NCBI RefSeq assembly: GCF_000337455.1
Contig: NZ_AOIU01000049.1
Span: 37,061-101,060, forward strand
Length of the DNA: 64,000 nt
Direction of reading: 5' to 3'
Origin: Halosimplex carlsbadense 2-9-1
GTDB lineage: Archaea > Halobacteriota > Halobacteria > Halobacteriales > Haloarculaceae
In this document: piece by piece, positions 18,527 to 26,608 of the stretch
Layout: every line of letters starts with the position of its first letter
Position numbering within the stretch: the first letter of the stretch is position 1
Notes under the pieces: generated by a model
Databases searched by the model: none
The model's input: only the letters and a program-made list of their open reading frames with translations
Told to the model about the DNA's origin: nothing
Translations under genes and position numbers: made by a program

Positions 18527-18710
18527 GAATCTCACCTGCCGTTAGTAGACTCTAAAAGGAGCGGGACTTATAATTCTAGCGGCGAGCGTTCGCTAACGTT
18601 CTCCAGCAAGAAGGGTGTCATAGAACAGTTCACGCGCCTAGTTTTTCATAATCCCTGTTCACTCAATACAGCCGATAGATTCTATTGCCCAGATACTCTT
18701 TCCCCGAAGT

Positions 18711-19022
18711 ATGGTATCCTCTGATTCCGACGCCGATGAGGTTATTGCAGGTCTGGAACAGGACATCGGTGAACACGTGCGGGCCACGGCGAAATCCGGG
18801 GAGAATCGCATCGAGGTTACGGGTGAGACCCGTGGAACGGATATCTATCCCAATGCCATTCTCGAATACTTCTCCATCTTGGGATGGGCTCCTGACCGAA
18901 TCCGGTACAATATGAATAACGAACCCGTCGTTGATTTTGTCCGAGACGATGAGTACGGGCTCTTAATCAGCCGCGGAAGACAGAAGTTCGATTCAATCGA
19001 GTTTGAAGAACAATTTCGATGA
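18711..19022 (+). CDS. hypothetical acidic protein (103 aa)
   Basis: A 103-codon plus-strand gene divergent from the toxin-antitoxin pair. The product is acidic with no membrane segment and contains a short stretch (ILEYFSILGWAPDRIRYN) likely to fold as a compact alpha/beta domain. A TATA-like TTCTATT lies about 30 nt before ATG 18711. I do not recognise the family. Amino-acid composition matches the neighbours, so it is likely a true gene. The 184-bp gap between it and the antitoxin holds both promoters. Confidence 0.55.
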   Translation: MVSSDSDADEVIAGLEQDIGEHVRATAKSGENRIEVTGETRGTDIYPNAILEYFSILGWAPDRIRYNMNNEPVVDFVRDDEYGLLISRGRQKFDSIEFEEQFR

Positions 19023-19124
19023 AACCGCACACCGGTTGAGCAGGTGATTCACTCCTCAATTCTGACGATCAATCGTCTTGTGAACTGTTCTATGACTTCC
19101 TCTGCGACAGCGAGTCAACGTGTT

Positions 19125-19247
19125 CTACTCGATCTGGGTTTCGTACTCGTTCCACAGGGTGTCGATGTCCGTACCAGTCTCCTCAGCGATGTGCCGGAGC
19201 AGCTGTGCCTTGTTCTCGAATCGACGGAGCTGACCCTTTGCGCCCAT
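19125..19247 (-). CDS. small hypothetical protein (40 aa)
   Basis: ATG 19247 to TAG 19127-19125 encodes 40 residues beginning MGAKGQLRRFENKAQ and ending in an acidic helix. It lies between the 103-aa plus-strand gene and the EVE/PD-(D/E)XK gene, on the same strand as BREX. It resembles short helical regulators or antitoxin-like peptides but matches no family I know. Composition supports a real gene; the small size keeps confidence moderate. Confidence 0.4.
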   Translation of the reverse strand: MGAKGQLRRFENKAQLLRHIAEETGTDIDTLWNEYETQIE

Positions 19248-19304
19248 ACTACCACGGTGGCGTCCTAAGCTAATAAATTCCGAGACATCCCTTATCCAGG
19301 AAAT

Positions 19305-20354
19305 TCAGAGGTAGGCGTTGAGTTTCAATAACGCGGAGTCTGGAAGAAGGCCCGTCTGCTCTTTTGCGAACTCGAAGACTTCGTCGGGGCTGATCTCGAA
19401 CATATTATCGTACTGTCCGACATCGATCGGTTTCTCGGCGAAGAAGAATACGTCTCCGTACTCTGCCTTCTCTACGTACTCTTCCTCAGAAACGGACGCG
19501 TTTCCGCTTTTCACCTGTACGAACGCACGTTCAACCTCATCATCATGAATCCGCCGTAGTTCGCACTCAATGTCTGCTTCAGAACTGCTGGTCGTCGACT
19601 TGATGATCGACCAATCTCCCTTACCTGCTTGGAGGTTCAGAAGGACGATGTCCTCGATCTCAGCGGGATCGAGAATACCAAGGAACTGCGAAGGCGTCAC
19701 ATCAGCCCGCAATTTGTCTGACACAGCCGCGGAAAGCCCCTCAGTAGCATCGTCAAATTCACTCACCGCGAAGATTTGTTTTGTGATCAGTTTCTGACTA
19801 TCTTCGATGTGCATCTGACTCAGCGTGTTTCCCTGGCCAGCGAACCGGCGCTTTACGAAGCCGGGAACCATCGGGTACGGAACGATCTCCCAGTCTGCCT
19901 TACGGAAATTCCGAACGTCGTTGCTCTCGAACTCGTCCTGTTTCTCGGTGCTCAGACCGAGGTCAGTTTCCCAGTCTCCGGATGCTCGACAGAGAGCGAA
20001 TTCGCTTTCCTCGTTCACCCAAAGAAAATCCCCTTTCTCGATGTCTTCGATCATATATCGCAAGGAGGACTTGAGGCTGCCACTGAGTTTAACTCGAGAG
20101 GGGGTGTAGTCGTCGCTCTTCCGTTCGCGAAACCTTTGTTCGATTTCGTTGTGTCGGTCGACTGCAGACTCAATGTCCGGCATCTCATCTACCTCATCAA
20201 TTTCACCATCTTCGAGCAACACCGTCGGATTATAGCCCCATCCAATCCCAACAATGCCTTCGCTCTTACAGAATTCGTACGGATTCACAGCCTCAATTGC
20301 CCCGCCAGGCTGTATTTTCAAACGGTATACCGAAAAGTCAGTCTCGGAACTCAC
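19305..20354 (-). CDS. EVE/PUA-like domain fused to PD-(D/E)XK nuclease
   Basis: A 349-residue protein of two parts. Residues 1 to about 170 look like an EVE/PUA-fold reader: EGIVGIGWGY matches the IGW signature seen where such domains are joined to McrB-type restriction proteins, and KGDFLWVNEE matches the later conserved strand. Residues ~250-310 carry a PD-(D/E)XK-type core: an acidic pair in EADIECEL, then FVQVKSGN with the Q/E-x-K step. Reader plus nuclease is the layout of modification-dependent (type IV) restriction enzymes, which cut DNA carrying altered bases. It sits within BREX cargo, so it could catch phages whose modified DNA escapes BREX. The fold assignments are by eye; the substrate is unknown. 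Confidence 0.65.
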   Translation of the reverse strand: MSSETDFSVYRLKIQPGGAIEAVNPYEFCKSEGIVGIGWGYNPTVLLEDGEIDEVDEMPDIESAVDRHNEIEQRFRERKSDDYTPSRVKLSGSLKSSLRYMIEDIEKGDFLWVNEESEFALCRASGDWETDLGLSTEKQDEFESNDVRNFRKADWEIVPYPMVPGFVKRRFAGQGNTLSQMHIEDSQKLITKQIFAVSEFDDATEGLSAAVSDKLRADVTPSQFLGILDPAEIEDIVLLNLQAGKGDWSIIKSTTSSSEADIECELRRIHDDEVERAFVQVKSGNASVSEEEYVEKAEYGDVFFFAEKPIDVGQYDNMFEISPDEVFEFAKEQTGLLPDSALLKLNAYL

Positions 20355-20448
20355 GCTGGCCGATTAAGGGGTTCCAATAATAAGTGTGGCTCTCGGCTAC
20401 AAATTGAGACCACGCTGTGCGATGTACAGTTTCACCGCTCCGGCCCTC

Positions 20449-21459
20449 TCACTCCTCTAATTCGGTAGTATACGTCGGGTTTCTCTGGAGTGTCGTTAGC
20501 GATACGTAGCGGTGGCCCTGAACGAATGCGACCGTCCGATTGGAATCGCTTGCTGTCTTGTCGTTCCGAACTGCCTGTTCTAATTCGATGTCTTCTTCCA
20601 GGAAAAGGACTTTCTCCGTCTCTTGGTACCGATCGGAACCGTTCTCCCGCATCAGTTCCACAGCCCTTAGCAGCTCGCTCTCCTGATGCTGGGAGAGGTC
20701 TGGATGACCACGGACCGTCTCCTCGTCGAGGGTGACGCTCTCGATAGAGCCGGTGACTTTCGGGACGGTTGTTTTGATCTCCCCATCCTTGTAGAACGCG
20801 AGGTGGGAGACCGGTTTGAAAGAGCGATTCGGCTGGCAGAAGTAGAGATCATACTTGTGATACTCCGGCCACGCCTTGCGGGCAGCGACGACCAACACTC
20901 GATCTTCCTGCCCGCTTACGAGTGATTCGTCGTAGATGAATCGGACGAGTTCACGAAGCAGGAAGGCTTCGCGTTCGGTCGGAACGTACATGCTCGCTTC
21001 GGCACTCCCAACATCCCGCTCTAGCACCGATTCAATGCTCCCGACGAGGGTATCAAAACTCGCCCAGACGATCCGTTCGTCGTCGATTGCCTGTACTTCG
21101 GGGGGAACCCGGGTATCTGGCGTGAGGATTATCAACCGCTGAAGATCAGATGGGTCTTCATCCAGTGCCTGCAAGTGATTGTCCAACTGCTCTCTACGGA
21201 CAGCGTCACGACTGGTCTTCGTCTCGAACCACAACGCCGTGGAAGCCCGGATCGCAGCATCTGGAACTGAATCCGTCCCTGTAACCTGATTATCGAAGCC
21301 AACTAGAGAAAGGTCAGACTCGTCGGTGATTGCTTCCAGGATATCTTCGGCTAATCGGCTATTCACGTGCTCGAGAACCGCTAATAGTGTCGAAGTTACT
21401 CGGTTCTCGCCCTGAGTGTAGGTGGAGAAGAGAGGATTTGGCATACCAGCCGCGTACAC
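20449..21459 (-). CDS. PD-(D/E)XK nuclease-like protein
   Basis: A 336-residue protein (331 from the second ATG at 21444). The N-terminal part begins NPLFSTYTQGENRVTSTLLA and leads into a likely restriction-type nuclease core: PDAAI then LWFETKTSRD, the PD...ExK pattern, followed by a helix with Q-x2-H (EQLDNHLQAL). The C-terminal ~180 residues are not recognised and may be a target or modified-base reader. It lies 94 nt upstream of the EVE-nuclease gene on the same strand, so the two may be co-transcribed. A role in restriction or as a BREX accessory is inferred from the core and the location. Confidence 0.6.
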   Translation of the reverse strand: MYAAGMPNPLFSTYTQGENRVTSTLLAVLEHVNSRLAEDILEAITDESDLSLVGFDNQVTGTDSVPDAAIRASTALWFETKTSRDAVRREQLDNHLQALDEDPSDLQRLIILTPDTRVPPEVQAIDDERIVWASFDTLVGSIESVLERDVGSAEASMYVPTEREAFLLRELVRFIYDESLVSGQEDRVLVVAARKAWPEYHKYDLYFCQPNRSFKPVSHLAFYKDGEIKTTVPKVTGSIESVTLDEETVRGHPDLSQHQESELLRAVELMRENGSDRYQETEKVLFLEEDIELEQAVRNDKTASDSNRTVAFVQGHRYVSLTTLQRNPTYTTELEE

Positions 21460-21544
21460 TTGGGTATCACAAAGAAGTTGGTGAGGTCGTCTCCATGCTC
21501 ACTAGAGCGGATGATTCTTTGTAGCCAGGAGACACAGCGGTAGT

Positions 21545-22117
21545 ATGTCCAAACCTGATATCGTCGCCCTCGACGATGCTTCCACGTACGCTTATTCCTC
21601 CCATATTAGCATCGAGGGAACAGAAATCCGAATCGGAGATTTACTCCTTGTATTCGAACACGATGATGAGCAGTCGGTGAACTTCTTCGAGCGTGTCTAC
21701 GGATTCAATTGGCCTGGTGCTATTACACATCAGATCAATGGCCCCGTTCCTGCCGACATACACGAGTTCGAGGACCTTGCGGACGATCTTGCAAATGGGA
21801 GGATTGCGGTCGCGCCTGAGATCGAACAGGCTAGCTTTTTCGTCGACGACGACACGGTCCGAACCCTTTCCCTGTACGAATACTCGTATCGAGATGGACA
21901 GCAGCCGATTTTGATAGACGAAATCCGAGATCCGCTGAGTCGGGCACCTTCTGACCAGACTGTCACTCTCTGTACCGATGGCAGCGATGTAATCGGGGAG
22001 TTATTCGAAGAGAACCCTCCTTCATCAAAGGGCGAAGCTGAGGAGATTCGTACATTTCTGCACTCGGGGGGCTACGATTCGTATGATCTCCCTGAGAGCG
22101 AGCAGTTCCAGAAATAG
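21545..22117 (+). CDS. hypothetical acidic protein (190 aa)
   Basis: A 190-codon plus-strand gene divergent from the PD-(D/E)XK gene and convergent with brxC copy 2, whose stop is 85 nt further on. The product is soluble and acidic and contains a compact beta-rich region (EIRIGDLLLVFEHDD). I do not recognise the family. The opposite orientation to all surrounding BREX genes supports the view that this block was inserted separately. Confidence 0.55.
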   Translation: MSKPDIVALDDASTYAYSSHISIEGTEIRIGDLLLVFEHDDEQSVNFFERVYGFNWPGAITHQINGPVPADIHEFEDLADDLANGRIAVAPEIEQASFFVDDDTVRTLSLYEYSYRDGQQPILIDEIRDPLSRAPSDQTVTLCTDGSDVIGELFEENPPSSKGEAEEIRTFLHSGGYDSYDLPESEQFQK

Positions 22118-22202
22118 CCATTCGCCGAATTAAATTCCAGACTACCCTCAAAGGGACCAATATCACCAATTACGCAGTGTATGGCCCCTGAAGCGGTAGT
22201 CT

Positions 22203-25200
22203 TCACTCAACTTTGTCGATCAGCACGATCTCATCGTCATCCAGACCATCTAATTCCTCTTGCATCGTTCGCATCCGTTCCAAGATCGTCTTCGCATCTG
22301 AGAGCAGTTCTTCTGACCGTTCTTCGGTTGGCCGCTCGTCAGCGTCCACGACCGTAGTCACCTCATCGGTGACTTTCGCGTTTGGCAGTTCCTGGCGGAG
22401 GTCCTCTGCGACACGCTGCAATTCCGCCCAGACATCGTCGTCGGCATCCGGTGGTTTCGGATCGTCTGCTTCATCGATGAGTTGTTGTATCCGCTGAAGT
22501 GACGGCGGTCGCGATGAATCGAGGACAGTGTCTACTGCTGCGGTCGTGGGTGAGTCTGGATGGTCCGCACGAAGGGTTTCCCTGGCTGCTTCCAACTGGT
22601 TCCACGGACTCGAATCCCCATCGAGGATCTCGCGGATCTTCTCGTAGGCTTTCGCTTGTTGGCGCGCACTAGAGGCGACGAGTGCTTCTTCCTCGATCTG
22701 GTCAGCGGCCCAAGCAGTTTCGAACACTTGTTCGAGGTGGTCGAACGAAATGCCACTGAACGCATCCGTTGCATCCTCGAATAGCGTTTTGACCGTTGGT
22801 TCGTTCTCTCGCACCCACGCGGAGAGGTCCGCACAGATCTCTGCCGGATCCGACACGTCGATCGTTCTGCCCGTGATTCGCCGGTGCTGTTCAGAGAGAA
22901 CGTCGATACGATGGCCGGTCGCATCAGCGATCCGGGTTGTCAGTGTCTCCTTCGTAGGTACAGATCCACCTTCGGCTGTAGTCTGCATTCGCGACGTAAT
23001 CGTCGCACTGGGGTACAGCGATTCTACTAACTCTAGCGTCTCGGAAAACTGCGTCCAGAGAGATTTCTCGTCGCCTTCGACCGCAAAGAGCTCGCGCGCA
23101 TCTGCGAACGTCTCTGCATCCGATTTAACGCCATCCTCGACGAGATCCGATGTGGAGATTTCGCCACCACTGTACGCCGGCGATAACGCAGATTCGAGCG
23201 ATTCCAGAGAGACATTGAACTCCCGAGATACTCCTTTGAATGTCCGCTTGACGAGGACGCTCTGCTCATCTACCCAGGTCGCGAGCTCGGTGACCCACTC
23301 GTCGGGGTCGTCGCCGTCTGGTTCGTGACCCAGAACAGTCGAGACGACTGTACGGATCTCCTTCGGATTGATCGTATCAACGCCGAACCTGACCTGCAAC
23401 GAAGTGAGTCCACTCTTCGTACGCACCTGCCGACCGATTGCTGCTGGCTCCGTCACGTAGTCGGTGTCCTGTTTCAGAGCGACCTTCTCGTTGGACGTCG
23501 CGAGCGTGATGAGGAGCGCTGCGATCGACTCTTGCGGCGTCCCCCGATAGTCTCCGTTGGAGGTGCGGGTTTGCTGGAGAAGCGTCTCCACGTCTACTGC
23601 GCTCTGTGATTCGTACTGGTCGATGAAGTCTCGACACCAGCCACTGTCTCCGATCCGACGATCTGCCCTGTCTACTCCTAATATGACTGCATCGCTGTCG
23701 GCGAGGGGCCACTCGCCGCTACCGCGGAAGAACTTCGCTAACCCTTTCGCATCGTCGACTTCGACGAGAGGGCGCGATAGTACCTTCCGAGTAGAGCCGA
23801 AGACAGACTGAACCTGGTCCTCGACGACTTCTTCGAGTACACCTGGACGTTCACCGCGATACTCGTGAACAGTGTGGATAGACGCACTTTCGAGGAGGTC
23901 GCCCACAGACGACTCTAACCGCCGTTTGTCAGTCCGATGTTCCCGTTCGAGCTCCTCGTGTGTCTCAGTCTCCGCTTCGAGGACTTCTCCCATCCCGAGG
24001 ACGTTTCGAATCCTGTCGAGTGTCGTCTCGGGCACGTCGATCGCGATGAGAATGTGCTCGCCTCCTGCTCGGCCGTCGTTTACGTCCTTCCACGTTTCAA
24101 CCTGATCAGTGACCGTGTCAGGGTCATCAGCTAAGACGCGGATTCGAACGGCATCGAATTCTGTGGTGGGTGCTCGACCGACGGGGTCGAGAATGGAGTA
24201 CTCGTACCGAAGTGGAACGAGGCGTTCGTCGCCGACATCGGCCTCGTGAACGCTACTATCGCTCCGGAAGAAGTCGTCGTTTTCGCGGAGTCGCGTTTCT
24301 AGCCACGCAGACAACTGATGAGGTGAGATCTGCTCAGCTTTGGTCTGTGCTCGACTGAGAATACTCTCCTGTTCCTCAGAGACCAGTGTATACACTTCGT
24401 CACCTTTGTCGTTGGTCTCGGTGAGCACTTTTCGCTTGTCCACGAGTGTATTCAGCGCCGATTCGGTGTTGTCCACCGTCTCATCTACTGAAGAGTGGAC
24501 GTCGTCGAGCATCAACCGGCCCAGATTCTCTGGTGTAGCTGGGACTGCCGGTGTCTGATTAAGCAGGTACAGTGCTTTCGATACCCGGACCTCCCAGGCG
24601 CTCTCATCGCCGTCGAAGGTCGGTATCAACGTATTATCGAGCATCTCTTGCACCCACAGCGGGACATACGTGGTTTCCTCTACCAGTAGATCGAACAGCT
24701 CGTCCCACGTCACGAGTGCCCCCTCCTCGGCCGTCGCCCACCCGAATTTCGTGAACAGCGAGCGAACCAACACAAGCAGCGCTCGGCCTTGGATGTAGTC
24801 TCGGTCGGTTGCTCGTCCCTGCGTGATCAGTTCCTGCATCACCTTTCGAAGTAAGGTGAGGTCGTACTCGCGGAAGGGGTACGACTCGGCGGGGTCGGGA
24901 TCTGCACTTTCGACTGCCGAATACGTCTCTAAAGAGAGATCGGGCATCGATGAGACGAGCGAGGAGACCCGATCACTGCTGGAACCGTCTTTCTGCAGCC
25001 ACCGTTTCCGGACGATAATCTCCGTGTCAGCGCCTTCGAGAGGTACCTGCTGATGCGTCCAGTGATCGTCCGCTGGCTCCCCGATGAGACTCTCGCGTGT
25101 CGCCGGGAGCGAATACTGCCCGGTCGTGACAACAACCGGATTCGGGCCATGCTGGAGTGCTTCCATCGTCTCCTCGAACTCTCGGTATCGGTGACGACTA

Positions 25201-26021
25201 TCACCGACGAAGAGTGCAACCTCGTCGAGCCCCAATAGTAACTCCGTCTGTGGTCCGCTTTCGTTCAACGCGTCGGTGACGGCCTCGACTCGGTCGACCA
25301 GCTCTCCGGGGTCGAATGATTCCGGGTCGACCTCCTCCTCTGCACGCTCAATGGACGCTTTGACGCCGGATTTTCTGTCGAGATCGGTTCCACTCGTCTC
25401 CGACAATGACGGTAGCGTCTCGTAGAGCCAGCGTCGCAGCGACGCTCGTTCTTCGAGGACGTCCTCGAAGGTCTGCCCGTTTTGCTCGGCGGCAATGAGT
25501 GCATCCCAGACACCATCGTATTCCATATCGACAGTCCAGGCCCACTCAAGCAGCCAGTTGGGGTCCGTCGGATATCCGAGTTCACGACCAATCGCCTCGA
25601 AGATGAGAAACGGGAGAGGCGGTTCCTTGGAGGCGTCCCGGTCGAGAAGGTTCAGGAAAACAGGCTTGAGACGGTCGACGTGCGACTCGTCGATCGACCG
25701 GGCTAGGTTGTCGAACCCAGGCCACTGTTGGGCTAATTCGTCTCCAAGGTGCGCGAATTCGGACTCGCTGTCGGCTACGAGGCCGATGAGTTTCAGCAAG
25801 TGTGTCTTCCCCGAACCGAAGGTTGCGTGGAGATAGAGGAAACGTGCAGCCTCCCCCGGATGTGTCTGTATGACTTCTCCGAGTTCCGTAAGAACGCGTT
25901 TTGCGCTCTCAGTCTCGTGGAACTCTGCAACGTCGGTTTCAGCCCGCTCTCTGGCGTTTACTTTCTGGACTTCTTCGAGTTGTCGCGTGGGGTCACTACG
26001 GAATAGCTCTTTGATAGTCAT
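22203..26021 (-). CDS. brxC: BrxC/PglY-like ATPase, copy 2
   Basis: A 1,272-residue P-loop ATPase. Walker A is ATFGSGKTHLL (residues ~66-76), and a Walker B region LLLGLDEVALFVGD lies near residue 257, closely matching LVLLLDEVSLFIG in the other copy. The rest is a long acidic helical region with no other motif I can name, as usual for BrxC/PglY (DUF6079-type) proteins. ATG 26021 shares one base with the brxB stop (TAATG), so translation is coupled. Two BrxC/PglY genes are the known hallmark of type 5 BREX of Halobacteria. Loss of BrxC abolishes phage exclusion in other BREX types; why two are needed here is not known. Confidence 0.85.
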   Translation of the reverse strand: MTIKELFRSDPTRQLEEVQKVNARERAETDVAEFHETESAKRVLTELGEVIQTHPGEAARFLYLHATFGSGKTHLLKLIGLVADSESEFAHLGDELAQQWPGFDNLARSIDESHVDRLKPVFLNLLDRDASKEPPLPFLIFEAIGRELGYPTDPNWLLEWAWTVDMEYDGVWDALIAAEQNGQTFEDVLEERASLRRWLYETLPSLSETSGTDLDRKSGVKASIERAEEEVDPESFDPGELVDRVEAVTDALNESGPQTELLLGLDEVALFVGDSRHRYREFEETMEALQHGPNPVVVTTGQYSLPATRESLIGEPADDHWTHQQVPLEGADTEIIVRKRWLQKDGSSSDRVSSLVSSMPDLSLETYSAVESADPDPAESYPFREYDLTLLRKVMQELITQGRATDRDYIQGRALLVLVRSLFTKFGWATAEEGALVTWDELFDLLVEETTYVPLWVQEMLDNTLIPTFDGDESAWEVRVSKALYLLNQTPAVPATPENLGRLMLDDVHSSVDETVDNTESALNTLVDKRKVLTETNDKGDEVYTLVSEEQESILSRAQTKAEQISPHQLSAWLETRLRENDDFFRSDSSVHEADVGDERLVPLRYEYSILDPVGRAPTTEFDAVRIRVLADDPDTVTDQVETWKDVNDGRAGGEHILIAIDVPETTLDRIRNVLGMGEVLEAETETHEELEREHRTDKRRLESSVGDLLESASIHTVHEYRGERPGVLEEVVEDQVQSVFGSTRKVLSRPLVEVDDAKGLAKFFRGSGEWPLADSDAVILGVDRADRRIGDSGWCRDFIDQYESQSAVDVETLLQQTRTSNGDYRGTPQESIAALLITLATSNEKVALKQDTDYVTEPAAIGRQVRTKSGLTSLQVRFGVDTINPKEIRTVVSTVLGHEPDGDDPDEWVTELATWVDEQSVLVKRTFKGVSREFNVSLESLESALSPAYSGGEISTSDLVEDGVKSDAETFADARELFAVEGDEKSLWTQFSETLELVESLYPSATITSRMQTTAEGGSVPTKETLTTRIADATGHRIDVLSEQHRRITGRTIDVSDPAEICADLSAWVRENEPTVKTLFEDATDAFSGISFDHLEQVFETAWAADQIEEEALVASSARQQAKAYEKIREILDGDSSPWNQLEAARETLRADHPDSPTTAAVDTVLDSSRPPSLQRIQQLIDEADDPKPPDADDDVWAELQRVAEDLRQELPNAKVTDEVTTVVDADERPTEERSEELLSDAKTILERMRTMQEELDGLDDDEIVLIDKVE

Positions 26022-26608
26022 TATTGGAGATGCACCTCCCGAATCTGCCCGTCGATCTGATGTGCCGGGTAGTAGTGTCGTGAATCGCCGCCGAAGAAAC
26101 TCAATTTCCCGCCGACGACGTCGCCGGGGAAGGGAATGCCGATGGTGGACCTGACGTTGCGACGGTCGAGTTCATCGAGAAGTTCAGATGCACGGGTGAA
26201 TGGATAGAGGCTGCCGAGATTGAGGAGTAATACGACGTGCTGTTGACTCTGCAGGCGGTCGTCGCCGATTTCGTTCGCAATCATCTCCTCGACGAGCTCT
26301 TCCGCTAGACGATCTTGCAGTGTCTCTTCGATACGCTCGGCAGTCGTCTCGCTGCCCAGTGCTACCGATAGGTTGTACACCTTGGTCTTCGGGAGAAGCT
26401 CGTCGAGCCAGATTGGTTGTACTGAGACCTCGGTTTCGACGGCTGGTGCTTCGTCAGCATCTACTGCCCATGCACTGAGCCGCTCTGCAACCCGATGCTC
26501 GACCGCTGGCTCGACCGCTGCGATGACGAATGGATTTCTGATTCCCGCTTGCCCGTCGGCAAACGTGCACAGTTTCTCTTTGAACGCGAGATACGGCGAG
26601 TCTGTCAT
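26021..26608 (-). CDS. brxB: BrxB (DUF1788 family)
   Basis: A 195-residue protein, the usual BrxB size. The C-terminal signature IPFPGDVVGGKLSFFGGD followed by YYPAHQ corresponds to the conserved FPG...LxFxG...Y region of DUF1788. The ATG overlaps the brxC copy 1 stop by 4 nt (ATGA) and the stop shares one base with the brxC copy 2 start. BrxB is essential for BREX exclusion in several types, but its biochemical role is not established. Its place between the two ATPases suggests it bridges or loads one of them, which is inference. Confidence 0.8.
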   Translation of the reverse strand: MTDSPYLAFKEKLCTFADGQAGIRNPFVIAAVEPAVEHRVAERLSAWAVDADEAPAVETEVSVQPIWLDELLPKTKVYNLSVALGSETTAERIEETLQDRLAEELVEEMIANEIGDDRLQSQQHVVLLLNLGSLYPFTRASELLDELDRRNVRSTIGIPFPGDVVGGKLSFFGGDSRHYYPAHQIDGQIREVHLQ

